Below, piece after piece: positions 22,977 through 30,888 of a DNA stretch of 44,182 nucleotides. The stretch is taken from assembly GCA_050743075.1 (NCBI GenBank), contig JBOGDS010000025.1, positions 1 through 44,182 on the forward strand. Reading direction: 5' to 3'. The position numbers were made by a program, and so were the translations under genes. This stretch comes from JBOGDS01 sp050743075. Lineage in GTDB: Bacteria > Actinomycetota > Actinomycetes > Jiangellales > Jiangellaceae. Each line of letters starts with the position of its first letter. The first letter of the stretch is position 1. The notes beneath the pieces are model-generated. The model made no database searches, was not told the DNA's origin, and saw nothing but the letters and a program-made list of their open reading frames with translations.

Positions 22977-24761
22977 CTACGACGATGAGGGCGGTGCGGG
23001 TTCCACCCATGCGCTGGTGATGGGGACGCGCCGGTCGCGGCCGAAGTTGCGTGCGGTGATCTTCGGGCCGGGCGGGTACTGACGGCGCTTGTACTCGGCC
23101 CGGTCGACCATGCGGACGACCTCGCGCACCAGTTCGGCATCGAAGCCGGCCGCGACCAGCTCGGCCGAACCGCGGTCCTGCTCGACGTAGTCGTCCAGTA
23201 CGTCGTCGAGGACGGCGTAGTCCGGCAGCGAGTCGGCGTCGAGCTGACCAGGTCGCAGCTCGGCACTCGGTGCCTTGTCGATCGATCCCTGCGGGATCGG
23301 CAGGTGCTCACCGCGGACCTCGGCCGCCGCGTTGCGCCAGCGGGCAAGCTCCCAGACCAGCGTCTTCGGCACGTCCTTCAGCGGTGCGTACCCCCCGACA
23401 GCGTCGCCGTAGATGGTCGAGTACCCGACCGCCAGCTCGCTCTTGTTGCCCGTCGCGAGCACGAGGTGGCCGTGCTCGTTCGACAGGCCCATCAACGTCG
23501 TGCCGCGCACCCGCGCCTGCAGGTTTTCCTCGGCCAGGCCGGTCAGCTCGAGGTTGTCGAGGAACGCGGTGACCATCGGGGCGATCGGGATGCTGGAGTA
23601 CATCAGGCCGGTCCGCTCGGCGAGGTCTCGAGCGTCGGAGCGGGAGTGCTCCGACGAGTACCTGCTGGGCATCGACACGCCGTAGACGTTCTCTGCTCCG
23701 ATGGCGTCGCAGGCGACGACGGCCACGAGCGCGGAGTCGATGCCACCGGACAGTCCCAGCACGACCGACCGGAACCCGTTCTTGCGCACGTAGTCGCGCA
23801 GGCCGGTCACGACCGCGGCATAGACCTCGGCCTGCTCGGCGATTCGCGGGGCGACACCGGCAGGCTGAGGCTCGAACGCCGGCAGCGGTTCGGCTGACAG
23901 CACCGTGCGCCGAACCGGGTAGCCGGCGTCGGCGTGGGTGGTCTCGCCGGGACCCCCTGCGGGAGCCGTCGCTGCCGGGAGCTCGAGATCGACGACCAGG
24001 CACCCGTCCTCGAACTGCGGCGCCCGGCCAAGGACATCGCCGTCCTGGCCGACGACGATGGAGTCGCCGTCGAAGACCAGCTCGTCCTGCCCCCCGACCA
24101 TGGCGACATACGCCAGGGTGCAGCCGGCCTGGGCGGCACGCCGCCGGCACAGGTCGAGCCGAACGTCGTCTTTGTTGCGCTCGTACGGCGAGGCGTTGAC
24201 GACGAGGAGCAAGCCGGCACCGGCCGCCCGGGTGGCGGCAACCGGACCGCCCTCCTGCCAGAGGTCCTCGCAGATCGCGAGCGCGACGTCGACACCGTGC
24301 AGTCGTACGACGGACAGGTGGTCGCCCGGGACGAAGTGGCGGAACTCGTCGAAGACGCCGTAGTTGGGCAGATGGTGCTTGGCCTGCGTGGCCATCACCC
24401 GGCCGCCGTGCAGGACGGCGACGGCGTTCTGCGGCGCCCCACGCGGCCGGCCGAGCCGCTCGGTGTGCGCGGCGTCGTCATCGCGGTCGAGGTAACCGAC
24501 GACGACAGCGACCCCGCCCATGCCCTCGGCGGCCAGCCGCCCGGCCAGCTCGTCGACAGTTCGACGCGACGCCTCGCCGAACGAGCGGCGCAGCGCGAGG
24601 TCCTCGACCGGGTAGCCGGTCAGCACCATCTCGGGGAAGGCGACCAGGTGCGCACCCTGCCCGGCGGCGTGCGCGGCGAACTGGACGACCAGGGCTGCGT
24701 TGGCGTCGAGCGCGCCGACGGTAGGGTTGACCTGGGCCAGGGCGAGTCTGATCTGCGGCAC
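22977..24761 (-). CDS. nadE: Glutamine-dependent NAD+ synthetase
   Basis: A 594-residue two-domain enzyme. The N-terminal nitrilase-type glutaminase has the Glu-Lys-Cys triad: Glu44 in AFPEMVLTGYP, Lys128 in KHHLPNYGVFDEF and Cys164 in LAICEDLWQE. The C-terminal synthetase has the ATP pyrophosphatase loop LGLSGGIDSALVAVVA (337-342 core) and GNKSELAVGYSTIYGDAVGG. It amidates nicotinic acid adenine dinucleotide. GTG 24761 has TACGCT (complement of 24768-24773) 6 nt upstream, so the message is probably leaderless; its promoter is back-to-back with that of the zinc-ribbon gene. Confidence 0.97.
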   Translation of the reverse strand: MPQIRLALAQVNPTVGALDANAALVVQFAAHAAGQGAHLVAFPEMVLTGYPVEDLALRRSFGEASRRTVDELAGRLAAEGMGGVAVVVGYLDRDDDAAHTERLGRPRGAPQNAVAVLHGGRVMATQAKHHLPNYGVFDEFRHFVPGDHLSVVRLHGVDVALAICEDLWQEGGPVAATRAAGAGLLLVVNASPYERNKDDVRLDLCRRRAAQAGCTLAYVAMVGGQDELVFDGDSIVVGQDGDVLGRAPQFEDGCLVVDLELPAATAPAGGPGETTHADAGYPVRRTVLSAEPLPAFEPQPAGVAPRIAEQAEVYAAVVTGLRDYVRKNGFRSVVLGLSGGIDSALVAVVACDAIGAENVYGVSMPSRYSSEHSRSDARDLAERTGLMYSSIPIAPMVTAFLDNLELTGLAEENLQARVRGTTLMGLSNEHGHLVLATGNKSELAVGYSTIYGDAVGGYAPLKDVPKTLVWELARWRNAAAEVRGEHLPIPQGSIDKAPSAELRPGQLDADSLPDYAVLDDVLDDYVEQDRGSAELVAAGFDAELVREVVRMVDRAEYKRRQYPPGPKITARNFGRDRRVPITSAWVEPAPPSSS

Positions 24762-24767
24762 GGTTCG

Positions 24768-24819
24768 AGCGTACGGTGTGCGCCACCTGCATGCGGCGAC
24801 GCCTCGGCCGGTCTACCGT
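24768..24819. promoter_or_regulatory. Compact divergent promoter region, nadE and zinc-ribbon gene
   Basis: Two -10-like hexamers face away from each other: TACGCT for nadE (complement of 24768-24773) and TACCGT for the rightward gene (24814-24819). Each ends 6-7 nt before its start codon, so both messages would be leaderless and the whole control region is only 65 bp between start codons. Confidence 0.6.
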
Positions 24820-24826
24820 GAGCGGT

Positions 24827-25132
24827 ATGGAGCGCGAACGGCCGCCCTGTCCGGTCTGCGGCGGCAGGCCGAAGCCGATCCTGTACGGGTACGCGACGCC
24901 GCTGCCCGGTGAGCAGGACGACGTCGTGCTGGCAGGGTGCATCATCGATGCCGAGGCGCCGATCTGGGCCTGCTCGCACTGCGGCCATCGGTACGGTCGG
25001 CTGGGCGACGAGGACTCGACGCTCGATGCGGAACCACGCTTCCTGGACAGTCCCTGGGACTGGTTCAGGGACAAGGTGGACGACGTCCGCGACGTCATGG
25101 ACGACATCTTCGACCGCCGCGACCGCCCGTAG
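24827..25132 (+). CDS. Small zinc-ribbon protein
   Basis: A 101-residue protein with two knuckles, PPCPVCGGRPKPI near the N-terminus and WACSHCGHRYGR in the middle, enough for one zinc. The segment between them contains GCIIDAEAPIW, and the C-terminal third is acidic and helical (WDWFRDKVDDVRDVMDDIFD). I know no function; it resembles small actinobacterial proteins of unknown role. ATG 24827 is chosen because TACCGT ends 7 nt upstream and an earlier in-frame ATG adds Arg-rich text. Confidence 0.75.
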   Translation: MERERPPCPVCGGRPKPILYGYATPLPGEQDDVVLAGCIIDAEAPIWACSHCGHRYGRLGDEDSTLDAEPRFLDSPWDWFRDKVDDVRDVMDDIFDRRDRP

Positions 25133-25168
25133 CGATCCTGCCCGTTGATCACGTACACCACCCTGACG

Positions 25169-25204
25169 GGTGCTTCACGAGGCACCGGAGCCTGGTGAAG
25201 CACC
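25169..25204. terminator. Strong 36-nt hairpin downstream of zinc-ribbon gene
   Basis: Perfect 10-bp arms GGTGCTTCAC (25169-25178) and GTGAAGCACC (25195-25204), then one mismatch and four more pairs (AGGC/GCCT) round a 6-nt loop. There is no U-run, but actinobacterial terminators often lack one. It lies 37 nt after the stop and 75 nt before glnA2, so a role in the glnA2 leader cannot be excluded. Confidence 0.55.
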
Positions 25205-25238
25205 TGTTCGCCTGGTGATGGTGCGGCGGAGGGTGTAT

Positions 25239-25254
25239 GTAACGCGCCCGAAAC
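25239..25254 (+). promoter_or_regulatory. GlnR-type operator in front of glnA2
   Basis: GTAAC (25239-25243), six bases, then GAAAC (25250-25254) matches the half-site pair of the actinobacterial nitrogen regulator GlnR. A weak -10 (CACACT, 25265-25270) follows after exactly 10 nt, the same spacing as at glnA1. Confidence 0.7.
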
Positions 25255-25278
25255 GCGGGTCAGGCACACTCGGCCCTC

Positions 25279-26616
25279 GTGGACAAACAGCAGGAATTCG
25301 TGCTCCGCACGCTCGAGGAGCGTGACATCCGGTTCGTCCGGCTCTGGTTCACCGACGTCCTCGGGTTCCTGAAGTCGGTGGCCGTTGCGCCCGCGGAGCT
25401 GGAGGCGGCCTTCGCCGAGGGCATCGGTTTCGACGGGTCTGCGATCGAGGGCTTCGCCCGCGTGTACGAGGCGGACATGCTCGCCCGGCCCGACCCGTCG
25501 ACGTTCCAGGTGCTGCCGTGGCGCTCGGACTCCCACGGCACGGCCCGGATGTTCTGCGACATCCTGATGCCCGACGGATCCGCGTCGTACGCCGACCCCA
25601 GGTATGTCCTGAAGCGGATCCTGGGCAGGGCAGCGGATCAGGGGTTCACGTTCTACACCCACCCGGAGATCGAGTTCTTCCTGTTCCGGGAAGCGCCGTC
25701 GCCCGGTGACGAACCGGTGCCCGTCGACGCCAGCGGCTTCTTCGACCACACACCGCACGGGATCGCACACGACTTCCGGCGGAACGCCATCACGATGCTG
25801 GAGGACATGGGCATCTCGGTCGAGTTCAGCCACCACGAGGGTGCCCCCGGCCAGCAGGAGATCGACCTGCGCTACGCCGACGCGCTGACGACGGCCGACA
25901 ACCTGATGACCTTCCGGGTCGTGGTCAAAGAGGTCGCGCTGTCGCAGGGCGTGTACGCGTCGTTCATGCCCAAGCCGTTCACTCAGTACCCCGGTTCGGG
26001 CATGCACACGCACCTGTCCCTGTTCGAGGGCGACAGCAACGTTTTCCATGAAGCCGGCGCCCAGTACCAGCTGTCCAAGACCGGCCGGTCGTTCATCGCC
26101 GGGCTGCTGCAACACGCGCCCGAGCTTACCGCCGTGACCAACCAGTGGGTGAACTCGTACAAGCGTCTGACGGGCGGCGGCGAGGCACCGGCTTACATCT
26201 GCTGGGGCCACAACAACCGCTCGGCGCTGGTGCGGGTGCCGATGTACAAGCCGAGCAAGGGCCAGTCGACCCGGGCCGAGTTCCGGGCGCTCGACTCCGC
26301 GTGCAACCCGTACCTCGCGTACGCGGTGCTGCTGGCCGCGGGCCTCAAGGGTGTCGAGGACGGCTACGACCTTCCACCCGGCGCCGAGGACGACGTGTGG
26401 GCGCTGACCGAGCGGGAGCGATCCGCCCTCGGCATCACACCGCTACCGACGTCGCTGGCCGAGGCGATCCGGGTCATGGAGGGCTCCGAGCTGATCGCCG
26501 AGACGCTGGGCGAGCACGTGTTCGACTTCTTCCTGCGGAACAAGCGCGCCGAGTGGGAGGACTACCGCCGCCAGGTCACGGCGTACGAGCGCGACCGGAT
26601 GCTCCCTGTGCTGTGA
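25279..26616 (+). CDS. glnA2: Glutamine synthetase, GlnA2-type
   Basis: A 445-residue type I glutamine synthetase of the shorter class, like GlnA2 of mycobacteria and streptomycetes. It condenses glutamate and ammonia with ATP. Motifs: FDGSAIEGFARVYEADM, THPEIEFFLFRE (metal Glu), SHHEGAPGQQEIDLRYADAL, FMPKPFTQYPGSGMHTHLSL and the C-terminal LGEHVFDFFLRNKRAEW. A tyrosine (Tyr363, GYDLPPGAEDDVW) aligns with the adenylylation site of GlnA1, but the flanking sequence differs. The GTG at 25279 is the first codon of the family sequence. A GlnR-type site lies 24 nt upstream and glnE follows. Confidence 0.95.
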   Translation: MDKQQEFVLRTLEERDIRFVRLWFTDVLGFLKSVAVAPAELEAAFAEGIGFDGSAIEGFARVYEADMLARPDPSTFQVLPWRSDSHGTARMFCDILMPDGSASYADPRYVLKRILGRAADQGFTFYTHPEIEFFLFREAPSPGDEPVPVDASGFFDHTPHGIAHDFRRNAITMLEDMGISVEFSHHEGAPGQQEIDLRYADALTTADNLMTFRVVVKEVALSQGVYASFMPKPFTQYPGSGMHTHLSLFEGDSNVFHEAGAQYQLSKTGRSFIAGLLQHAPELTAVTNQWVNSYKRLTGGGEAPAYICWGHNNRSALVRVPMYKPSKGQSTRAEFRALDSACNPYLAYAVLLAAGLKGVEDGYDLPPGAEDDVWALTERERSALGITPLPTSLAEAIRVMEGSELIAETLGEHVFDFFLRNKRAEWEDYRRQVTAYERDRMLPVL

Positions 26617-26668
26617 GGATCCACGTCGTCGTCGAGGACTGACAGTACGTGGGGTCCCGACGAGATCG

Positions 26669-26686
26669 GCCTGCCACGCAGCAGGC
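26669..26686. terminator. Possible hairpin between glnA2 and glnE
   Basis: GCCTGC and GCAGGC arms with a 6-nt loop, 52 nt after the glnA2 stop. The stem is short and has no U-run. glnE has its own -10 (TAGGTT, 26767-26772), which fits separate transcription. Confidence 0.35.
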
Positions 26687-26779
26687 ACGACACGACGGGG
26701 CTCGTCGTCGACCGCGACGTGTCGGCAGGCAGCCCACGGCGGCACGAGGCAGCGGAAGGCAGCGGGTAGGTTCGCTGGC

Positions 26780-29700
26780 GTGGCGGACGGGACGCGCCGG
26801 TCGAGCAGCCTGGAGGGCAAGCTCGCTCGTGCGGGATTCGTCGACGCGGCCGCAGCCGCCCTGGAGCTCGACCGCTCTGGGCTCCGCCTCGACGAGGGCC
26901 TGTTGACCGCCGTCGGCGGGGCCGCCGATCCGGATCGCGCCCTGGCGGCGCTGGGCCGGCTGCTCGATGCCGCAGACGACCGCGCCGACCTCTTGACCGC
27001 TCTGCGATCCGATGGGCTCTTCCGGGAGCGGCTGGTCTGCGTCCTCGGCATGAGTAGCGCGCTGGGTGACCATCTGGCTCGCCGACCCGAGCAGTGGCGG
27101 GATCTCCGAACGACCGACGCTGCTGCGGGGCGCAGTGCTGCCGACGTCCGCGACGCCATGCTGCGAGCCGTGGACGCCGACTCCACAGCGGATCCGCCCG
27201 TGGCGACGGCGGCGAGCCTCGACTCGCTCCGGATCGCCTATCGCCGGCACCTCCTCCAGATCGCCGCGCTCGACCTGGCCGACGGGCTCGACGTCGCCGC
27301 TGTGGCAGCTGAGCTCGCCGCCCTCGCCGCCGCCACCCTGGACGCTGCGCTCGCTGTCGCGCGGGCGATGCTGCCGCCCGACGCGCAGCCGTGCCGACTG
27401 GCCGTGATCGGCCTGGGCAAGTGTGGCGGCAACGAGCTCAATTACGTCTCCGACGTCGACGTCGTCTTCGTGGCCGAGCCGGTAGGCGATGGCGACGAGA
27501 GGGCTGCCCTGCGCACCGCCAACCAGCTTGCCGCGGGCCTCATGCGGGTCTGCTCGGACCACACGTCCGAGGGCACGATCTGGCCGGTCGACGCGGCCCT
27601 TCGGCCCGAGGGCAGAGCTGGCCCGCTGGCGCGCACCTTGGCGAGCCATGTCGCCTACTACCAGACCTGGGCGAAGACCTGGGAGTTCCAGGCGCTGCTC
27701 AAGGCTCGCCCGGTGGCCGGCGACCGGCACCTCGGTGCCCAGTACATCGAGGCCATCAGTCCGATGATCTGGCGTGCGGCGGATCGGGACGGTTTCGTCG
27801 ACGACGTTCGCTCCATGCGCCGCCGGGTCGAGCAACACGTCCGGCCGGCCGAGGCGGATCGGCAGCTCAAGCTGGGCGCCGGTGGACTTCGTGACGTCGA
27901 GTTCGCCGTCCAGCTCCTTCAGCTGGTCCACGGCCGGGGGGACGAGGCGCTGCGGTCCGGGACCACGCTCGATGCACTCGCGGCGTTGACCGACGGCGGC
28001 TATGTGGGCCGGGCCGATGGCGCCGTGCTCGACGCGGCCTACCGGTTCATGCGCACCCTGGAGCACCGCATCCAGCTCGAGCGGCTACGTCGCACTCACG
28101 TCGTCCCCCAGTCCGACGACGAGCTCCGCCGGCTCGGCCGTTCGTTCGGAATGCGTGAGCCGCAACGCACGGTGGTGGAGACCTGGCGTAGGCACGCACG
28201 CGAGGTGCGGCGGCTGCACGAGAAGCTGTTCTACCGGCCGTTGCTCACCGCCGTCGCTCGGTTACCCGGCGACGACGCCCGGTTGACGCCGGCGGCTGCC
28301 CGCGAGCGGCTGGAGGCACTCGGGTACCTCGACCCGGCCGGAGCCCTGCGCCACCTCGAGGCGCTGACGAGCGGCGTCTCACGGCGTGCTGCCATCCAGC
28401 GGACGCTGCTGCCGGTGATGCTCGGCTGGTTCGCGGACGCCCCTGAACCCGATTCCGGCCTGTCGGGCTTCCGGAAGGTGAGCGACGCGCTGGGGGCGAC
28501 CCACTGGTACCTGCGCCTCCTGCGCGACGAGGGCGCCGCGGCCGAACGCATGGCGAAGGTGCTGGCGTCGAGCAGGTACACGACCGAGCTCCTTCTCCGT
28601 GCGCCCGAAGCAGTCACGATGTTCGGCGACGACGCCGAGCTCGTGCCGCACGACCGCGCTCCGCTGGAGGCGGAGGTCACTGCCGGCGTCGCACGGCACG
28701 GCCACCCGGTGGCGGCGGCCGCCGTCGTGCGGGCCATGCGTCGACGCGAGCTCGTCCGGATCGCGACGGCCGACCTGGTCGGCTTGCTGCCGATCGAACG
28801 GGTTGGCGAGGCGCTGACAGCCGTGGCCGAGGCGACGCTCGCGGGCGCGCTCGATGCGGCGGTCAGGGCCATCGAGGCCGAACGTCGCCAACCCCTCGGG
28901 ACCCGCGTCGCGGTCGTCGCCATGGGCCGGCTCGGTGGACGTGAGATGGGCTATGCCTCGGACGCCGATGTGCTGTTCGTGCACGACCCGCTGGACGGCG
29001 CGGACGAAACGCTGGCCGGGGAGGACGCCCTCGCCGTTGCCAACGAGATGCGACGCCTGCTCACGCTGCCGTCGCCGGAACCGTCCCTCGCGGTCGACGC
29101 CGATCTCCGACCGGAGGGCCGCCAGGGTCCCCTCGTGCGCACCCTCGCCTCGTACGCTGCCTACTACGCGCGCTGGGGTGAGGTGTGGGAGCGGCAGGCG
29201 CTGCTGCGGGCGGCGCCGTTGTGCGGGCCGCCGGTCGTTTTGGATCGCTTCTTCGACGTGGTCGACCCGCTACGGTGGCCGGCCGGACTCGGGGAGGCGG
29301 AGGTGCGCGAAGTACGGCGGATCAAGGCCCGGGTCGAGTCGGAGCGGTTGCCGCGCGGTGCCGACCCGTCGACCCACCTCAAGCTCGGCCCCGGAGGCAT
29401 GGCCGACGTCGAATGGGCCGTCCAGCTCGTGCAGCTCCGGCACGCTGGTGCGGTCGAGGGCTTGCGGACCACCCGGACGCCGGAGGCGCTGGAAGCAGCT
29501 GTCCGGGCCGGCCTGCTGGCCGAGGACGACCGGTCGATCCTGCTTGCCGCGTGGCGGACCGCGACCGCGATCCGCAACGCTGTCGTGCTCGTCACCGGTC
29601 GAGGGTCGGACGCCGTGCCTCGGGATCCGCGGACGCTCGCTGCCGTGTCGCGCATGTTGGGCTACGCGCCAGGTGCGAGCGCCGGATTCGTCGAGGACTA

Positions 29701-29782
29701 CCGCAAGGTCGCTCGCCGCGCCCGCACCGTCGTCGAGCGGATCTTCTATTCCGACCGGGACGTCGGCCATTCGCGATCTTGA
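26780..29782 (+). CDS. glnE: Glutamine synthetase adenylyltransferase (adenylyl transferase/removase)
   Basis: A 1000-residue protein with two nucleotidyltransferase domains. The first has VIGLGKCGGNELNYVSDVDV (Asp225, Asp227) and usually removes AMP; the second, from Met715, has MGRLGGREMGYASDADVLFV and adds AMP to the GlnA1 tyrosine. Each half also has a KLGxGGxxDVE block: LKLGAGGLRDVEFAVQLLQL and LKLGPGGMADVEWAVQLVQL. It acts in the cytoplasm on the GlnA1 dodecamer in response to nitrogen status. GTG 26780 has TAGGTT (26767-26772) 7 nt upstream, so it is probably leaderless and independent of glnA2. Confidence 0.97.
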   Translation: MADGTRRSSSLEGKLARAGFVDAAAAALELDRSGLRLDEGLLTAVGGAADPDRALAALGRLLDAADDRADLLTALRSDGLFRERLVCVLGMSSALGDHLARRPEQWRDLRTTDAAAGRSAADVRDAMLRAVDADSTADPPVATAASLDSLRIAYRRHLLQIAALDLADGLDVAAVAAELAALAAATLDAALAVARAMLPPDAQPCRLAVIGLGKCGGNELNYVSDVDVVFVAEPVGDGDERAALRTANQLAAGLMRVCSDHTSEGTIWPVDAALRPEGRAGPLARTLASHVAYYQTWAKTWEFQALLKARPVAGDRHLGAQYIEAISPMIWRAADRDGFVDDVRSMRRRVEQHVRPAEADRQLKLGAGGLRDVEFAVQLLQLVHGRGDEALRSGTTLDALAALTDGGYVGRADGAVLDAAYRFMRTLEHRIQLERLRRTHVVPQSDDELRRLGRSFGMREPQRTVVETWRRHAREVRRLHEKLFYRPLLTAVARLPGDDARLTPAAARERLEALGYLDPAGALRHLEALTSGVSRRAAIQRTLLPVMLGWFADAPEPDSGLSGFRKVSDALGATHWYLRLLRDEGAAAERMAKVLASSRYTTELLLRAPEAVTMFGDDAELVPHDRAPLEAEVTAGVARHGHPVAAAAVVRAMRRRELVRIATADLVGLLPIERVGEALTAVAEATLAGALDAAVRAIEAERRQPLGTRVAVVAMGRLGGREMGYASDADVLFVHDPLDGADETLAGEDALAVANEMRRLLTLPSPEPSLAVDADLRPEGRQGPLVRTLASYAAYYARWGEVWERQALLRAAPLCGPPVVLDRFFDVVDPLRWPAGLGEAEVREVRRIKARVESERLPRGADPSTHLKLGPGGMADVEWAVQLVQLRHAGAVEGLRTTRTPEALEAAVRAGLLAEDDRSILLAAWRTATAIRNAVVLVTGRGSDAVPRDPRTLAAVSRMLGYAPGASAGFVEDYRKVARRARTVVERIFYSDRDVGHSRS

Positions 29783-29818
29783 GACAGTTCGGGCGGTACG
29801 AGCGCCGGCCATGTCTCA
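29780..29818 (+). terminator. Hairpin at the end of glnE
   Basis: TGAGACA (29780-29786), which includes the glnE stop, pairs with TGTCTCA (29812-29818), and an inner GGCG/CGCC can extend the structure. No U-run. The following 170 bp to the cupin stop holds no gene I can support. Confidence 0.45.
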
Positions 29819-29988
29819 TGATCCGCACGGCCAGTCGATCCAGGCGGTACCATCCCCGCTGGGCAGAGCCGGGCCTGCAATGACCACAGCGGCCGGTCGC
29901 CACGAGCAGGCCCTGCTCGTGGAGATCCGCCTGACTGGCCAGGTGGGCCAGCCTCATGGCGGCAGCCTGGATGTCTGCAGCTCAGGGC

Positions 29989-30375
29989 TCAGGACTGCGG
30001 AGCCGAACCCGCGTCGATCGGCTCGACGACGGCGGTCCGCGGCCCGCCGGCGTCGCCGGTGTTCACGACGTCATGTGGTTCCAGGAGCAGGATGCTGGTC
30101 TCGCGGTCGGCGCGCGGGCAGTGCTCGACGCCGCGGGGGACGACGAACATCTCCCGGGGTCCCAGCACGACCTCGCCGTCGCGCAGTTGGATCGTCAGTT
30201 CGCCGCCGAGGACGATGAACAGCTCGTCCGTGTCCTGGTGGCTGTGCCAGACGAACTCGCCCTCGACCTTGACCAGGCGAACGTTGTAGTCGTTCAGGCG
30301 GCCGACCAGCTTGGGGGACCACTGGTCAGTGAACGTCGCCAACGCCTGGTCGAAGTTGACCTTGTTGTGAGCCAT
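29989..30375 (-). CDS. Single-domain cupin protein
   Basis: A 128-residue cupin of the mannose-6-phosphate isomerase-like small type. Motif 1, EFVWHSHQDTDELFIVLGGE at about 40-59, gives two His and a Glu; motif 2, FVVPRGVEHCPRADR, gives the third His, so the metal site is complete. Homologues lack a settled function. ATG 30375 begins the consensus NKVNFDQALATFTDQW. It lies downstream of the lipoprotein gene on the same strand, between glnE and glnA1, with no visible link to nitrogen control. Confidence 0.85.
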   Translation of the reverse strand: MAHNKVNFDQALATFTDQWSPKLVGRLNDYNVRLVKVEGEFVWHSHQDTDELFIVLGGELTIQLRDGEVVLGPREMFVVPRGVEHCPRADRETSILLLEPHDVVNTGDAGGPRTAVVEPIDAGSAPQS

Positions 30376-30421
30376 GCCAGCCAGTATCGGGCCTCGGCAA
30401 GCGCCGGCCGCGTTTGCGTCT

Positions 30422-30838
30422 CTACTCGCAGCCCACGCCGTCGCCGTTGCGGTCCAAGCCGTACTCGTCAGGGCCGACAACCGTCACACGGCCGGTGTAC
30501 TCGGGTCCGTTGCCTGAACCGCCCTCACAGTCGACGTCACTCGCGATGGGCACGCAGGGTACGTACGACGGGTGACAGCTGTCGGAAAGCGGCGCGGGCT
30601 CGGGATCGTCCGGTGGAGGCGGCTCCGGAGGCGGTGGTGGCAGAGGAGGTGGAGGCTCGGGTGATGGTGTCGGATTCACGGTGGGCGAAAGTGTCGCGGG
30701 TTGCGCGGGCTCGGGCTGCGACCCCGCGCCACCACATCCGAACAGTGTGGCGGTCCCGCCGACGACGAGGGCCAGGCACAGGGACGGACCAGGTGGTGCA
30801 CGAGGCGAATCCGACGGGACGACCACATCCACCCCCAA
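30422..30838 (-). CDS. Lipoprotein with excalibur-like calcium-binding C-terminus
   Basis: About 138 residues. The N-terminus has a hydrophobic stretch (LCLALVVGGTATLFGC) ending in a lipobox-like LFGC, followed by a Pro-rich spacer (PEPPPPLPPPPPEPPPP). The C-terminal domain has CHPSYVPCVPIASDVDCEGG and ends in DEYGLDRNGDGVGCE, the DxDxDGxxCE loop of excalibur-type domains, with four Cys likely forming disulfides. It is therefore predicted to be anchored outside the membrane and to bind calcium. The start codon is uncertain; the leader before the hydrophobic part is long and lacks clear Lys/Arg clustering. No ribosome binding site was decisive. Confidence 0.75.
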   Translation of the reverse strand: MGVDVVVPSDSPRAPPGPSLCLALVVGGTATLFGCGGAGSQPEPAQPATLSPTVNPTPSPEPPPPLPPPPPEPPPPDDPEPAPLSDSCHPSYVPCVPIASDVDCEGGSGNGPEYTGRVTVVGPDEYGLDRNGDGVGCE

Positions 30839-30888
30839 GCCTGTTACCTGGGCAGTCTGCTGAGAAGCGGCCGGCGGGCCCTGCTGGC

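Noticed and set aside
24478..26211. 577-codon minus-strand frame over nadE and glnA2
   Set aside because: Its first half is antisense to glnA2 and the rest is out of phase with nadE; no motif support.
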